From: Lonepinella koalarum
GTDB lineage: Bacteria; Pseudomonadota; Gammaproteobacteria; Enterobacterales; Pasteurellaceae
Direction: 5' to 3'
NCBI RefSeq assembly: GCF_004565475.1
Contig: NZ_SRHX01000001.1
Span: 372,001 to 436,000, forward strand
Length of the DNA: 64,000 bases
Below the pieces are notes generated by a model that had not been told where the DNA came from, searched no databases, and worked only from the letters and a program-made list of their open reading frames with translations. A program made the position numbers and the translations under genes. Position 1 is the first letter of the stretch; each line of letters starts with the position of its first letter. This document shows, one piece after another, positions 1 to 12,482 of this stretch.

Positions 1-1
1 T

Positions 2-703
2 TATCAGCCTCAGCTGGTTATGCAAGTAGAGCAAGGATTACCTTTGGTACGAGTCGGTACCATCATTGGTACACCACTTAATTCATTAACGGTACTGGAA
101 AGTAGCCAAATTAAAAGTTTAGCCGATTTAAAAGGTAAAAAAATCGGTTTTTCCGTCAGTGGTTTTGAAGATTCTTTATTGGAAAGAATGCTTAGTACGG
201 TAGGACTTACTCGCAATGATGTGGAATTAGTCAATGTAAACTGGGCGTTATCGCAATCCTTGTTAAGTAAACAGGTCGATGCGGTGATCGGTGCATTTCG
301 TAATTTTGAATTGCACGAATTAAACCTTGAAGGACATCAAGGCAGATTATTCTACCCTGAGCAATATGGCGTACCAAGTTATGAAGAACTGATTTTTGTG
401 GCACAAGCAGGAAAACAAAATGATGTCAACATTAACAAATTTCTCACTGCCATTGAACAGGCGACAGCCTATATTAAACAAAATCCAGATCAAGCTTGGC
501 AAGATTTTGTCAATTACAAGCCACAAGAGTTAAACAACGAACTCAATCGTCGTGCTTGGCAAGACACTATTCCATTACTTACTGATAACACTCGTCAGTT
601 AAACCAAGAATTGTATCAACAAGTGGCACAGTTTATGCTAGACAGCAAATTAATTAAAGCGGTGCCTGTTTTAGAGAATTATGCGGTAGAGCCGGCACGT
701 TAA
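2..703 (+). CDS. thiY: ThiY-like ABC transporter substrate-binding protein (5' end outside window)
   Basis: This is the C-terminal part of a periplasmic binding protein of the NMT1/THI5-like family. The frame is open to the left edge (YQPQLVMQVEQG...), so the start and any signal peptide lie outside the window. Visible family features are the SLADLKGKKIGFS strand-loop, the following ligand-lobe segment ending in VDAVIGAFRNFE, and the ELIFVAQAG stretch in the last third. Family members of this kind bind a thiamine pyrimidine precursor (formyl-aminopyrimidine or HMP) and deliver it to a ThiX/ThiZ-type permease and ATPase. The ligand is inferred from similarity to ThiY and Haemophilus homologues and cannot be proved from a fragment. 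A hairpin follows the stop codon. Confidence 0.7.
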   Translation, partial: YQPQLVMQVEQGLPLVRVGTIIGTPLNSLTVLESSQIKSLADLKGKKIGFSVSGFEDSLLERMLSTVGLTRNDVELVNVNWALSQSLLSKQVDAVIGAFRNFELHELNLEGHQGRLFYPEQYGVPSYEELIFVAQAGKQNDVNINKFLTAIEQATAYIKQNPDQAWQDFVNYKPQELNNELNRRAWQDTIPLLTDNTRQLNQELYQQVAQFMLDSKLIKAVPVLENYAVEPAR

Positions 704-712
704 TTTTACGCG

Positions 713-787
713 ATACGGTGATCTGTCCCCTATGTTGGGAAAGTATCCAAGATTGAGAGACAGATCATCGTATGGGGTCTTTTTATT
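713..787 (+). terminator. Probable intrinsic terminator between convergent genes
   Basis: Imperfect inverted repeat: TACGGTGATCTGTC near 714-727 pairs with GACAGATCATCGTA near 760-773, with one G:T-type mismatch. The loop is about 32 nt and CTTTTTATT follows. It lies between the thiY-like gene and the convergent rapA stop. The long loop makes it only moderately convincing. Confidence 0.5.
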
Positions 788-3677
788 GGCTCACTATCAC
801 TCTCAAACTATCCAATCGCCAGCGAGCTTGTTGTAAATGTTGTAATGCTTGTTGGTGCATTGTCTCTAAGCTGTTAATTTCATCTTGCCGAATAGCTGGA
901 TTGACAGCTTTTAATGCTGTCAGGCGTTCTAGTTCTTCGCTTAATTGTTTATCTGCCAACTGTTTGGCTTGCGTAATAATTTGTTTAGACTCAAGCATCA
1001 TCAAGTTTTCTCCAGCCTTAAGCATTTGTTCTAAATTGGGGCGAACCATTTTCACCATTTTGCTTGCCATGGTTTTTGCCATCGGTTTAAGCTGTTTTTC
1101 AAGATGTTCGAATGTCACATTGGGAGCGAGATTATTGCCTTTGCTATCTAACAATAAGCGTACAGGCGTAGGGGGTAAAAAACGGTTTAGCTGCAAACCT
1201 TTTGGCGCTTGGCTTTCCACTACGTAAATACATTCTAATAATAATGTCCCTGTCGGTATTCTTTTATTGTTTAACAAGCAAGTGGCAGTTTTTCCAATAT
1301 CGCTAGACAAGACTAAGTCAATGCCGTTGCGTAACATGGGGTGATCCCAACTGAGAAATTCGACATCTTCACGTGCTAAGGCAACATCTCGGCTAAATGT
1401 TACCGTGATACCGTCTTCTTTTAAGCCAGGGAAATCAGGTACTAACATCGTGCCAGTGGGTGTAATGACAATGGATTGTTCGCCTAAGTCTTCTTGTTCT
1501 ACGCCAATAATATCGAATAAATTTAAGGTGAAATTGATTAATTCAGGGCTGTTGTCTTGCTCGGCAATTTGATTTGCCAACTGTTGAGCCTGAATGCCAC
1601 CGTTGGAATTTAATTCCAGTAAGCGATCTCGTCCATTTTCGAGTTCGTCTTTCAGCTTGGCACGTTGTTTAGCTGTTTCTTTGATGAAATCGGCAAAACC
1701 ATCAAGTGCGGAAGGATGTTGTAAAAAATGTTGTAATTTTTCACCGCACTTTTCAAATAACATTGCCCCCATTGGGCAGGTTTGTTCAAAGGCATTTAAG
1801 CCTTGGTGATACCAATCGGCTAACAAGGCTTGTGGCGTTTGAGCAAAACAAGGGACATGAATTTGAATTGCTTTAGTTTGCCCGATTCGGTCTAAACGCC
1901 CGATACATTGTTCTAATAAATCAGGATTACTTGGCAAGTTAAACAGTACTAAATGTTGCGCAAATTGGAAATTTCGCCCTTCTGAACCGATGCTTGAACT
2001 GAGTAATACTTGAGCGCCTTGTTCTTGATCCGCAAAGTAAGCAGCGGCACGATCTCGTTCAATAATCGACATATTTTGATGAAATACCGCACTACGAATC
2101 CCTTCTTTTTCTCGCAAGGCTTGCTCTAACTGAATCGCAGTTTGAGCCAGTTGGCAAATCACTAACACTTTCTCCGTGCGGTGATTTTTTAAGAACGTGA
2201 CCAACCAATCAAAACGGGGATCAAATTCGTACCATTTAGCATGGTCATTCATTTTCTGAAACAGCTGTTCTGGATAAAATAAACCCCGCTCAACCTTTTC
2301 ACCGAGAGAACGCATCACTTTCATGGTATTTTCATATTGCTTAGGTAATTCAAGGGTGATCTGATGATAAATCCGTTGCGGAAAGCCTTTTACGCCTGAT
2401 CTGGTATTACGGAATAACAATCGACTGGTACCGTGACGGTCGATCAGATGACGAATGAGTTCTTGTCGAACGCTGGTTTTTTCTGGTTCGTTATGGCTCT
2501 CTAATACCTTAAATTGTGGCTCAATATCTTGTTCGGATAACAGATCAGAAATGGCGTTTTTTTGCACCGCACTTAGAGGTTTTTGGGTCAGTAAAGTTTG
2601 TACTGCCTTGGCAACAGGTTGATAATTTTGCTGTTCTTGTAAGAACGCATGGTAATCATAAAAACGGTCATTATCTAATAAGCGTAAGCGGGCGAAATGC
2701 CCTTGTTGTCCGAGTTGTTCAGGCGTGGCAGTGAGGAGTAATACAGACGGAATTTGTTGAGCTAAGGTTTCTACTAACTGATATGCTGTACTTGGATTTT
2801 CAGGTGACCATTGTAAATGATGTGCTTCATCTACAATCAACATATCAAATTGGCTTGCAATTAACTGTTGCATTCGTTTTGGATTTGCCACCAACCAATC
2901 AATGGAACAAATAATGCGGTTTTCCGTATCAAAAGGATTTCGCTCTTGTTCATCTTCGGTTGCAACAAAATCGCCAGCACGTTCTTCATCAAATAGCGAA
3001 AAATGCAAATTAAAACGGCGTAGCATTTCCACTAGCCATTGATGTTGCAAGGTTTCTGGCAGCAGGATTAATACTCGATCGGCACGTTCGGCAAAAATTT
3101 GTTGTTGTAAAATCATGCCAGCTTCAATGGTTTTACCTAACCCAACTTCATCTGCTAACAATACTCGTGGTGCAATACGTTGTCCTACTTCTTTGGCAAT
3201 ATGTAGTTGGTGGGGAATTAAACCCGCTCGAATACCACATAGTCCACGTAAAGGAGATTGAAATTGTGCCTGTTGATGTTGTAAAGCACGATAACGCAAA
3301 ACAAAGCGATCTGAGCGATCAATTTGTCCTGCGAATAATTTATCTTGTGGTTGGCTAAAACTGATATTGCTGGCGAGTTCTATTTCTTTGATCACCATTT
3401 CTTCGCCATTATCTAGGCGTTGGGCTAAATACAGGGCAATATTATTATTGATGATCGTATCGACGATTTTGGCCTGCCAGCCTTGTTGATGTGTGATGTG
3501 ATCGTGCTTTTTGAACAGCACACGGGTTAAGGGGGCGGTGGCAATGGCATACATTCGGGTTTCTTCTGATGCAGGGAAAAAAATGGTGACACTGCGGTGA
3601 TTAAGCTCGGTGATCACGCCTAAACCGAGATCGTTCTCGCTTTCGCTGATCCAACGTTGACCGATAGCAAATGACAT
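783..3677 (-). CDS. rapA: RNA polymerase-associated protein RapA (HepA), SWI2/SNF2 ATPase
   Basis: RapA binds RNA polymerase and uses ATP to recycle stalled or post-termination polymerase. The 964-residue length is close to the E. coli protein (968). The N-terminus ([19 protein letters not shown]) is the Tudor-like polymerase-binding region. The SWI2/SNF2 motor follows, with motif [14 protein letters not shown] at about residue 175, motif II DEAHH, motif [13 protein letters not shown], and helicase C motifs ending in [11 protein letters not shown]. The reading frame has two adjacent ATGs. I chose the second because it matches the family N-terminus (MxFxxGQRW). The gene is monocistronic and divergent from pnuC. 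Confidence 0.96.
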   Translation of the reverse strand: MSFAIGQRWISESENDLGLGVITELNHRSVTIFFPASEETRMYAIATAPLTRVLFKKHDHITHQQGWQAKIVDTIINNNIALYLAQRLDNGEEMVIKEIELASNISFSQPQDKLFAGQIDRSDRFVLRYRALQHQQAQFQSPLRGLCGIRAGLIPHQLHIAKEVGQRIAPRVLLADEVGLGKTIEAGMILQQQIFAERADRVLILLPETLQHQWLVEMLRRFNLHFSLFDEERAGDFVATEDEQERNPFDTENRIICSIDWLVANPKRMQQLIASQFDMLIVDEAHHLQWSPENPSTAYQLVETLAQQIPSVLLLTATPEQLGQQGHFARLRLLDNDRFYDYHAFLQEQQNYQPVAKAVQTLLTQKPLSAVQKNAISDLLSEQDIEPQFKVLESHNEPEKTSVRQELIRHLIDRHGTSRLLFRNTRSGVKGFPQRIYHQITLELPKQYENTMKVMRSLGEKVERGLFYPEQLFQKMNDHAKWYEFDPRFDWLVTFLKNHRTEKVLVICQLAQTAIQLEQALREKEGIRSAVFHQNMSIIERDRAAAYFADQEQGAQVLLSSSIGSEGRNFQFAQHLVLFNLPSNPDLLEQCIGRLDRIGQTKAIQIHVPCFAQTPQALLADWYHQGLNAFEQTCPMGAMLFEKCGEKLQHFLQHPSALDGFADFIKETAKQRAKLKDELENGRDRLLELNSNGGIQAQQLANQIAEQDNSPELINFTLNLFDIIGVEQEDLGEQSIVITPTGTMLVPDFPGLKEDGITVTFSRDVALAREDVEFLSWDHPMLRNGIDLVLSSDIGKTATCLLNNKRIPTGTLLLECIYVVESQAPKGLQLNRFLPPTPVRLLLDSKGNNLAPNVTFEHLEKQLKPMAKTMASKMVKMVRPNLEQMLKAGENLMMLESKQIITQAKQLADKQLSEELERLTALKAVNPAIRQDEINSLETMHQQALQHLQQARWRLDSLRVIVSQ

Positions 3678-3877
3678 CATGTGGGGACACTCTTGTTATA
3701 AATTGGAGGCGTATTTTAGCAAAAATGAGCAAAAATAAAATTGAAATTTATGTATTAGATATTTTCCATAATGATAATTTAATAATTTAATTAGGTATGT
3801 TTTGTAATTTATACTTGACTTCACTAAAGTGCGGTGCAACAATTCGTCTGTTTGTTATTAATATTAAGGAACCTGTT
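3678..3877. promoter_or_regulatory. rapA-pnuC divergent intergenic region with an uptake sequence
   Basis: AT-rich spacer that must carry promoters for both genes; I could not pick convincing -35/-10 pairs. It contains a perfect uptake core AAGTGCGGT near 3827-3835. An AAGGA ribosome binding site at about 3866-3870 precedes the chosen pnuC ATG at 3878. Confidence 0.4.
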
Positions 3878-4564
3878 ATGAACTATATCAATGCCATTAA
3901 AAAAGAATTCTTTGGTGGTTGGAATACGATTGAAACTCTATGGATTGTGGTTTTTGTTGGGGCTCAAATTTGGGCGTATGTACAAGAGCCAGATTCACCA
4001 CTGGGAATGATTTCAGGAATTGCCGGATTGTTATGTGTTATTTTCGTCAGTAAAGGAAAAATCAGTAACTACTTCTTCGGGCTTATTTTTGCTTATACTT
4101 ATTTTTATGTGGCTTGGGGGAGTAATTTTATTGGCGAAATGAATACCACCTTGTATGTGTATATTCCAGCCCAATTTATTGGTTATTTTATGTGGAAAGC
4201 GAATATGCAAAATGACCAACAAGGCAATGAAGAAGTGATTGCTAAAGCCTTAACACCAACAGGTTGGCTGATTTTATTAGTGAGTATTGCGGTGTGTTCA
4301 TTCTTCTTTATTCAGGCAGTAAAAGCGGCTGGTGGCAGTTCCGCCGCTTTAGATGGCACCACTACAATTATCACTTTTGCCGCTCAACTTTTGATGATTC
4401 TGCGTTATCGTGAACAATGGGCGTTATGGATCCTGTTGAATGTTCTCTCTATTGTGTTATGGGCGGAAACACCAGCAATGTATATTATGTATAGCGGTTA
4501 CTTGTTGAACTCTATTTATGGGTATTATAACTGGACGAAATTAGTCAAAGTGGCAAGTAAATAA
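3878..4564 (+). CDS. pnuC: Nicotinamide riboside transporter PnuC
   Basis: Inner-membrane facilitator for nicotinamide riboside. In Pasteurellaceae it feeds V-factor (NAD) salvage together with the NR kinase/NMN adenylyltransferase NadR, which is also in this window (36386-37672). The protein has 228 residues and about seven hydrophobic segments. The C-terminal family motif is seen as EQWALWILLNV followed by YGYYNWTK. The start at 3878 was chosen because AAGGA lies 8 bases before it and because MNYINAIKKEFFGGW is a typical PnuC beginning; the frame stays open about 27 codons further upstream without support. A strong terminator follows. Its specificity for NR is well established for the family, and this copy is the likely orthologue. 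Confidence 0.92.
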   Translation: MNYINAIKKEFFGGWNTIETLWIVVFVGAQIWAYVQEPDSPLGMISGIAGLLCVIFVSKGKISNYFFGLIFAYTYFYVAWGSNFIGEMNTTLYVYIPAQFIGYFMWKANMQNDQQGNEEVIAKALTPTGWLILLVSIAVCSFFFIQAVKAAGGSSAALDGTTTIITFAAQLLMILRYREQWALWILLNVLSIVLWAETPAMYIMYSGYLLNSIYGYYNWTKLVKVASK

Positions 4565-4573
4565 GCATTCGTT

Positions 4574-4609
4574 AAGGGGAAATTGATCATATTTCCCCTT
4601 CTTTTTTAT
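4574..4609. terminator. Terminator between pnuC and lacZ (convergent)
   Basis: Perfect stem AAGGGGAAAT/ATTTCCCCTT with a 7-nt loop, followed by CTTTTTTAT on the + strand. It sits 10 bases after the pnuC stop and 7 before the lacZ stop, so it can serve both convergent genes. Confidence 0.9.
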
Positions 4610-4615
4610 GTTACC

Positions 4616-7717
<3,102 letters not shown>

Positions 7718-7738
7718 TTATTGGCATGAGAAAGCCGA

Positions 7739-8419
7739 TTATACCCAATATTTGTCAATTTCAGCACGAATCGCTTCGGCGGTTTGTTTACCTTTTTCGC
7801 CCACTAATGCTCGACCCGCAATAAAGGCTTTGGCATTTTTGATTTCTTTGAATAGGTGAATTTGTTCTGGCACGATACCGCCGGTGATAGAAAGTTCAAG
7901 ACCTAACGCTGAAAGTTGTTTCATCAAGCTTACATCTTCGTCTGTCCAACCTTTACCGGCTAATTCGGCATCACGAGAACGGTGATAAATGGCTTGTTTT
8001 ACCCCTAATTCCACCCATTCTTTGGCATCTTTTTCTACTGACCAGTTACCGTAGATTTCAATTTGGATTTCTTTTTTCACTTTTAATTCAGGGTGAGCAG
8101 CATTGAAATCGTCAGCGACTTTTTTACACGCCGCTTTAGTAGCTGGGTGAGCAGCAGCGGATACGGTTAACCAGTCAGCACCGGCTTCAAATGCCATTTT
8201 CGCTAAGATTGCACCACCGTCAGTGGTTTTTAAATCACACACAATAATGTGATTTGGGTGTAATGCGCGCAAAGTACTCACTGCTTTCATGCCTTCAGCA
8301 CAAGCAAGAATAGTACCTACTTCAATGATTTCAACCACGCTTTCCGCTTGTTTGGCATCCGCTACAGCTTTTTCGAGGCTTAATGAGTCAAGAGCGATTT
8401 GTAATAATGGTTTAGACAT
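7739..8419 (-). CDS. ulaD: 3-keto-L-gulonate-6-phosphate decarboxylase UlaD
   Basis: Converts 3-keto-L-gulonate 6-phosphate to L-xylulose 5-phosphate and CO2 in L-ascorbate breakdown. The 226-residue single-domain TIM barrel belongs to the orotidine-5'-phosphate decarboxylase suprafamily. Key landmarks are LDSLSLEKA at the first strand, EVGTILACAEG, the catalytic strand VCDLKTTDGG (Asp-Lys-Thr-Asp around residues 62-67), ADWLTVSAAAH and the phosphate-binding SITGGIVPEQ and FIAGRALVG. It is the last gene of the minus-strand ula transcript. AAGGA precedes the ATG. A large inverted repeat separates it from ulaC. Confidence 0.95.
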   Translation of the reverse strand: MSKPLLQIALDSLSLEKAVADAKQAESVVEIIEVGTILACAEGMKAVSTLRALHPNHIIVCDLKTTDGGAILAKMAFEAGADWLTVSAAAHPATKAACKKVADDFNAAHPELKVKKEIQIEIYGNWSVEKDAKEWVELGVKQAIYHRSRDAELAGKGWTDEDVSLMKQLSALGLELSITGGIVPEQIHLFKEIKNAKAFIAGRALVGEKGKQTAEAIRAEIDKYWV

Positions 8420-8457
8420 AATTTTTTCCTTTCAAATTTGTTAATTATTTAAATTAT

Positions 8458-8526
8458 TGTAGGGGCGTATTGCATACGCCCTGTACATCGTTTTTAGTTT
8501 TTGGGCGTATGCAATACGCCCCTACA
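8458..8526. repeat. Compound palindrome (REP-like element) between ulaC and ulaD
   Basis: Two perfectly complementary 24-base arms (8458-8481 and 8503-8526) are separated by 21 bases. Each arm is itself a small hairpin: GGGCGTAT-TGC-ATACGCCC and its counterpart. The element is GC-rich in an AT-rich surrounding and lies between two co-transcribed genes. It looks like a dispersed REP/MITE-type repeat and could act as an RNA stability or attenuation structure. Its presence elsewhere in the genome cannot be checked here. Confidence 0.8.
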
Positions 8527-8536
8527 TTGAATATTG

Positions 8537-9007
8537 TTAATTCAACGCGGCATCAATTACAGCAATCACTTCATCTGCGGTTTTACAACGAAGTAATTTT
8601 TGTAAATCTACCCCTGTTTCGCTATTAGGATCTTCATCTTCTAGTACTTGGGTGATTTCCATAATACCTTGCATATGTTGATCGGAATCGCTACCTGCGA
8701 GGGTAATTAGCACGCTGACCGGTTCATCTTCACCATCAAATACCACTGGTGTGGTTAAGGTGACTAATGCAAATGCGGTTTTAATGACCCCCTCTTCCGG
8801 GCGAGCATGTGGCATCGCAAGACCCGGGGAAAGAATGATGTAAGGTCCCATTTCTTTCACTTTGGCAATAATATTGTCATAGTAACGTGGCTCAATAGCA
8901 CCAGATGCAACTAACAAGTCAGTACCGATTTTCACCGCTTCTTCCCAGTTATTTGCAGTTTGATTTAACTTAATGGAATGGTTGGCAATGAGAGATTCTT
9001 TTAACAT
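8537..9007 (-). CDS. ulaC: L-ascorbate PTS enzyme IIA component UlaC
   Basis: Cytoplasmic phosphocarrier passing phosphate from HPr to the IIB domain of the ascorbate permease. The 156-residue protein is a PTS EIIA type-2 (mannitol/fructose-like) domain. The phosphorylated histidine is H67 in PGLAMPHARPEEG. The start at 9007 was chosen because AAGGA lies 7-8 bases upstream; the frame continues seven codons further without a site. It lies between the fused IIC-IIB gene and ulaD on the same strand. Confidence 0.94.
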   Translation of the reverse strand: MLKESLIANHSIKLNQTANNWEEAVKIGTDLLVASGAIEPRYYDNIIAKVKEMGPYIILSPGLAMPHARPEEGVIKTAFALVTLTTPVVFDGEDEPVSVLITLAGSDSDQHMQGIMEITQVLEDEDPNSETGVDLQKLLRCKTADEVIAVIDAALN

Positions 9008-9072
9008 AACATTTCCTTCTTTGAACATTTAAACATGGGATCCCTCGGCTAATAAGTCGAGGGACGTAACAC

Positions 9073-10872
9073 TTATTTACCGACGTGTTTATTGATTAAT
9101 TCAACTAATTCATCACCGAACGTATTTGGGTTTAACATGTTTTGTACGCCAAGTACAGATACATTGTCTCCGCCATTAATTTCACCAGCAAGGTGTTTAG
9201 ATGAAACAATAATGTCGATACCAGACAATTTACCTTTGTAATCTGTGACGGCACAAGAATCCATTACATTTGGAATACCTCGTTTGTCTAAGTATTGTTT
9301 AATTTTCATTTTCATCATCATGGATGAACCTTGACCAGAACCACATACCGCTAAGATACGAATAGCTTTAGTATCTGCACCGGCTTGTGTTGTTGTGGTT
9401 GTTGTGACAGGTTCTGCGACAGTTTCTTCTTCGACACCATAACCGTCCATTTGTTCAAGGGTTTTGCCAGCAGCTTTGGCAGCAGCTTCATCTGCACGTA
9501 ATTTACGTGATGCGAAGAACATATACACTAAGCAAAGGGCTAAGACAATAAAGAAGAAGAATGGAATACTAACAATACCTTGTAATACTGGTGGCCAGAA
9601 TAACGCCCAGTCTGCCATACCCATCCAACCGTTGAACTCAGTACCTTGTGATTTTAATAATTGAATCACCCAAGCAGAGCCAAGCACTTCAATCATACCC
9701 ATCACTAAACAGATTTTGATAACCGCTTTCCAACCGCCGAATTTATTTGCAAACACACCGACGGTCGCATTAGAGAAGAACATTGGGATAAAGCCCGGGA
9801 TAATTAATACTTCGACCCCGAAGTTATCACCGAACGCAAGCAATAAACCGACCGCAATAAACTGACCGATAGCACCCCACATGAAACCGAATACCATGGC
9901 ATTTGGTGAGTAAGCATAAATTGCCGCACAGTCAATGGCTAATACAGAATTTGGAATCACACGTTCGGAGATACCTTTAAATGCTTCGGAAAGTTCTGCT
10001 ACGAACATACGGACACCGACCACGATAATTTGAATGGCTACCGCAAATTTCATACCAGTTTCGATAATGTACATAATCCAGTGTGTTTTGCCCGCCATAC
10101 TTTGTAAATTATCTAAACCGAAAGAAAGTAAGATAATACCAAAGAACACCGTCATGACTAATGCAGTGGCAGAAATACTATCATGGAAAATATGTAACCA
10201 TTTTGGTAATTTCATATTATCGACGGTATCTTTTGGATCACCTAATTTTGGTGCTAATTGAACCGCTACCCAAGAGGCAATTTGTTGTTGGTGACCAATG
10301 GAGAAACCTGCACCGCCAGTAACAGCTTGGGTTGGTTTATACATGATGTTAGAGGAAATACCCCAATAGAGTGCCATTAAGACCGCCGTATAAATCACGG
10401 TTTCCCACATAGAGGCGCCGATAATCATGTAGAATACGGCCACTAAGCCAGCTTGTTGGAACATGATATGACCGGTTAACATAATGGTACGAATACCGGT
10501 GACACGTCTCAATACCACTAACAGGATATTTAAGGCTAATGCAAGTAATACGGCATAACCGACCCAACCGTAATTTTCACCCATAGTTTGGATGGTAGAT
10601 TGCATACTGGTATAAGGGTCAATAACTGCACCCGTTAAATGGTGAAATTCGGAAAGTTTGTCAATGATAGGTTTAAAACTGGAAGTTAAGAAACCAGAAC
10701 CTTGTTGTACCATTAAGAAACCGACGATAGTTTTAATCGTCCCTTTTATAACCGTCGTAGTATCTTTTTTTAGTAAGATGTAACCCAAGCAAGCGACGAT
10801 CCCGAGTAGAAAAGGTGCTTTGGATAACACTTGAGCGTTAAAACCTAAAAATAGGTCGTAGAGAGTGTCCAT
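9073..10872 (-). CDS. ulaA: L-ascorbate PTS permease, fused IIC-IIB (UlaA-UlaB)
   Basis: Inner-membrane component that transports and phosphorylates L-ascorbate to L-ascorbate 6-phosphate. Residues 1 to about 460 form the polytopic IIC (SgaT/UlaA) domain, with family stretches such as [12 protein letters not shown] and [11 protein letters not shown] Glu/Thr/Ala-rich linker follows (about 461-500). The last 96 residues are a IIB domain with the phosphocysteine C510 in [10 protein letters not shown]. In E. coli UlaA and UlaB are separate proteins, so this is a fusion with a flexible tether. It is the first gene of the minus-strand ula transcript, divergent from ulaG. A GGAG site precedes the ATG. 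Confidence 0.95.
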   Translation of the reverse strand: MDTLYDLFLGFNAQVLSKAPFLLGIVACLGYILLKKDTTTVIKGTIKTIVGFLMVQQGSGFLTSSFKPIIDKLSEFHHLTGAVIDPYTSMQSTIQTMGENYGWVGYAVLLALALNILLVVLRRVTGIRTIMLTGHIMFQQAGLVAVFYMIIGASMWETVIYTAVLMALYWGISSNIMYKPTQAVTGGAGFSIGHQQQIASWVAVQLAPKLGDPKDTVDNMKLPKWLHIFHDSISATALVMTVFFGIILLSFGLDNLQSMAGKTHWIMYIIETGMKFAVAIQIIVVGVRMFVAELSEAFKGISERVIPNSVLAIDCAAIYAYSPNAMVFGFMWGAIGQFIAVGLLLAFGDNFGVEVLIIPGFIPMFFSNATVGVFANKFGGWKAVIKICLVMGMIEVLGSAWVIQLLKSQGTEFNGWMGMADWALFWPPVLQGIVSIPFFFFIVLALCLVYMFFASRKLRADEAAAKAAGKTLEQMDGYGVEEETVAEPVTTTTTTQAGADTKAIRILAVCGSGQGSSMMMKMKIKQYLDKRGIPNVMDSCAVTDYKGKLSGIDIIVSSKHLAGEINGGDNVSVLGVQNMLNPNTFGDELVELINKHVGK

Positions 10873-11032
10873 ATATAATTCTCCGCAGTAGAATAAAATT
10901 ATTATTGCATTGGCTCAATTTGAGCTTGAGCTGGTGAGTACCACTATTTTATACAATACATCCGTTAAAATAGTGCGAACGACAGAATCATAATCCTAAA
11001 ATGCAAGTTATAAAAGATTATTTTTGATTATT

Positions 11033-11048
11033 TGTGAGCGAGATCACA
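11033..11048. promoter_or_regulatory. CRP-cAMP binding site, ula (perfect core)
   Basis: TGTGA-GCGAGA-TCACA, a perfect match to the two half-sites with six bases between, extended by AT-rich flanks. It lies on the ulaA side of the divergent region. Confidence 0.85.
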
Positions 11049-11196
11049 AAATTTTTGCAAAAACTTATTGCGTTGATGATTTTTTAACCTTTTTGACTAA
11101 AAAAGTAAGAATAGCTTTTGTTTGTTTAAATTTTGTTAAATTTCTGCTTATTTTCCCTTTGTTTTAGGCGGAGTTGATAAAAAATAGTAGAAAAAA

Positions 11197-11212
11197 GGTG
11201 AGCTAGATCACA
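11197..11212. promoter_or_regulatory. Second CRP-like site, ula
   Basis: GGTGA-GCTAGA-TCACA, one mismatch in the left half-site. It is centred about 92 bases before the ulaG ATG, suitable for activating ulaG. Confidence 0.7.
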
Positions 11213-11296
11213 AAAAAAAGAAAAACTATTTTACAAATTCGTATGATTGGTTATGATTGTTTTTGATTATTTAATTACGCTTTTAAGGAGCTTGCA

Positions 11297-12388
11297 ATGA
11301 GTAAAATTCAAGAAATCAGTCGTGAAAGTTGGATTCTTTCTACTTTTCCAGAATGGGGAACATGGCTAAACGAAGAAATTGAACAAGAAGTCGTACCGGA
11401 AGGTAACTTCGCTATGTGGTGGTTAGGTTGCGTGGGGGTCTGGATTAAAACTCCAGCCGGTGCAAATATTTGTATGGATTTATGGTGTAGCCGTGGTAAA
11501 AGTACCAAAAAAGTCAAAGATATGGTACGTGGTCACCAAATGGCGAATATGGCGGGTGTGCGTAAATTACAACCGAACTTACGTGCACAACCAATGGTAT
11601 TAGATCCATTTGCGATCAATGAAGTAGACTTTATCTTAGCTTCTCACTATCACAGTGACCATATTGATGTAAACGTGGCGGCAGCCATCATCAACAATCC
11701 AAAATTAGATCATGTTAAATTCGTTGGTCCTTGGCATTGTACTGAATTATGGAAAAAATGGGGGGTACCAGAAGATCGTTTAATTACCGTTAAACCGGGA
11801 GATGTGGTAAAATTAAAAGATGTTGAGATCCACGCATTAGATTCTTTTGACCGTACTTGTTTAGTCACTTTACCTGTTGAAGGTGCTGAAGAACAAGGTG
11901 GAGAATTAGCCGGTCTTTGCCCGTCAGATGAAGAAATGGGGCGTAAAGCGGTGAATTATGTGTTTAAAACACCGGGTGGTAATATTTATCATGGTGCTGA
12001 TTCACACTATTCTATTCAATTTGCCAAACATGGTAAACAATTTGACATTGATGTGGCATTAAATAATTATGGTGAAAACCCAGTAGGTATTGCCGATAAG
12101 ATGACATCTATCGATTTACTCCGTATGGCGGAATGTTTACGTACCAACGTGATCATCCCTGTTCACCACGATATTTGGACCAACTTTATGGCAAGTACGC
12201 AAGAAATCATTGATTTATGGCGTATGCGTAAAGATCGTTTACAATACAAATTCCACCCATTCATTTGGGAAGTGGGTGGCAAATATGTTTATCCTCGTGA
12301 TAAAGACTTAATTGAATATCATCACCCACGTGGTTTTGATGATTGTTTTGAACAAGAACCAAATATTCAGTTTAAATCAATGCTTTAA
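11297..12388 (+). CDS. ulaG: L-ascorbate-6-phosphate lactonase UlaG
   Basis: Opens the lactone ring of L-ascorbate 6-phosphate to give 3-keto-L-gulonate 6-phosphate in the cytoplasm. It is a metallo-beta-lactamase-fold enzyme of 363 residues. The metal ligands are visible in SHYHSDHID (H117, H119, D121, H122), with further ligands in YHGADSHYS and PVHHD. AAGGAG lies 6-7 bases before the ATG. It is the first gene of the plus-strand transcript ulaG-ulaR-ulaE-ulaF. Confidence 0.96.
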   Translation: MSKIQEISRESWILSTFPEWGTWLNEEIEQEVVPEGNFAMWWLGCVGVWIKTPAGANICMDLWCSRGKSTKKVKDMVRGHQMANMAGVRKLQPNLRAQPMVLDPFAINEVDFILASHYHSDHIDVNVAAAIINNPKLDHVKFVGPWHCTELWKKWGVPEDRLITVKPGDVVKLKDVEIHALDSFDRTCLVTLPVEGAEEQGGELAGLCPSDEEMGRKAVNYVFKTPGGNIYHGADSHYSIQFAKHGKQFDIDVALNNYGENPVGIADKMTSIDLLRMAECLRTNVIIPVHHDIWTNFMASTQEIIDLWRMRKDRLQYKFHPFIWEVGGKYVYPRDKDLIEYHHPRGFDDCFEQEPNIQFKSML

Positions 12389-12399
12389 TATATAAAAAC

Positions 12400-12447
12400 C
12401 ACTTTCTGACCGCCTTATTGGATTTTTCAAAGTGCGGTTAGAAAGTG
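12400..12447 (+). terminator. Intercistronic hairpin ulaG-ulaR containing an uptake core
   Basis: CACTTTCTGACCGC pairs with GCGGTTAGAAAGTG (13 of 14 bases), with a 20-nt loop. The right arm overlaps the uptake core AAGTGCGGT at 12430-12438. No T-run follows, so it is more likely an attenuating or mRNA-protecting hairpin than a full terminator; it lies just before the regulator gene. Confidence 0.6.
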
Positions 12448-12482
12448 AATTATTGATTAAAGCTTATTTTTCAGGAAGAACA

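Larger units (their letters stand above)
11016..11272. promoter_or_regulatory. Candidate UlaR operator pair
   Basis: The 18-base motif gattNtttttgattattt occurs at 11016-11033 (N = a) and 11255-11272 (N = g), 239 bases apart and flanking both CRP sites. The spacing would allow looping by a DeoR-family repressor. Assignment to UlaR rests on location and repetition only. Confidence 0.45.
10873..11296. promoter_or_regulatory. ulaA-ulaG divergent control region (424 bp)
   Basis: No gene is visible. The region carries two CRP-like sites (11033-11048 and 11197-11212) and a direct repeat gattNtttttgattattt at 11016-11033 and 11255-11272 (17 of 18 positions identical), a plausible UlaR operator pair. 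AAGGAG directly precedes ulaG. The layout parallels the E. coli ulaG-ulaA region, which is controlled by UlaR and CRP. Confidence 0.75.

Noticed and set aside
772-1227. Long plus-strand reading frame over the 3' end of rapA
   Set aside because: It is antisense to a clearly coding helicase gene and has no ribosome binding site or recognisable domain; treated as a shadow frame.
8458-8526. Reading the large inverted repeat as a CRISPR repeat pair or as insertion-sequence ends
   Set aside because: There is only one pair with a 21-base centre, no spacers, no transposase and no target-site duplication that I can define.
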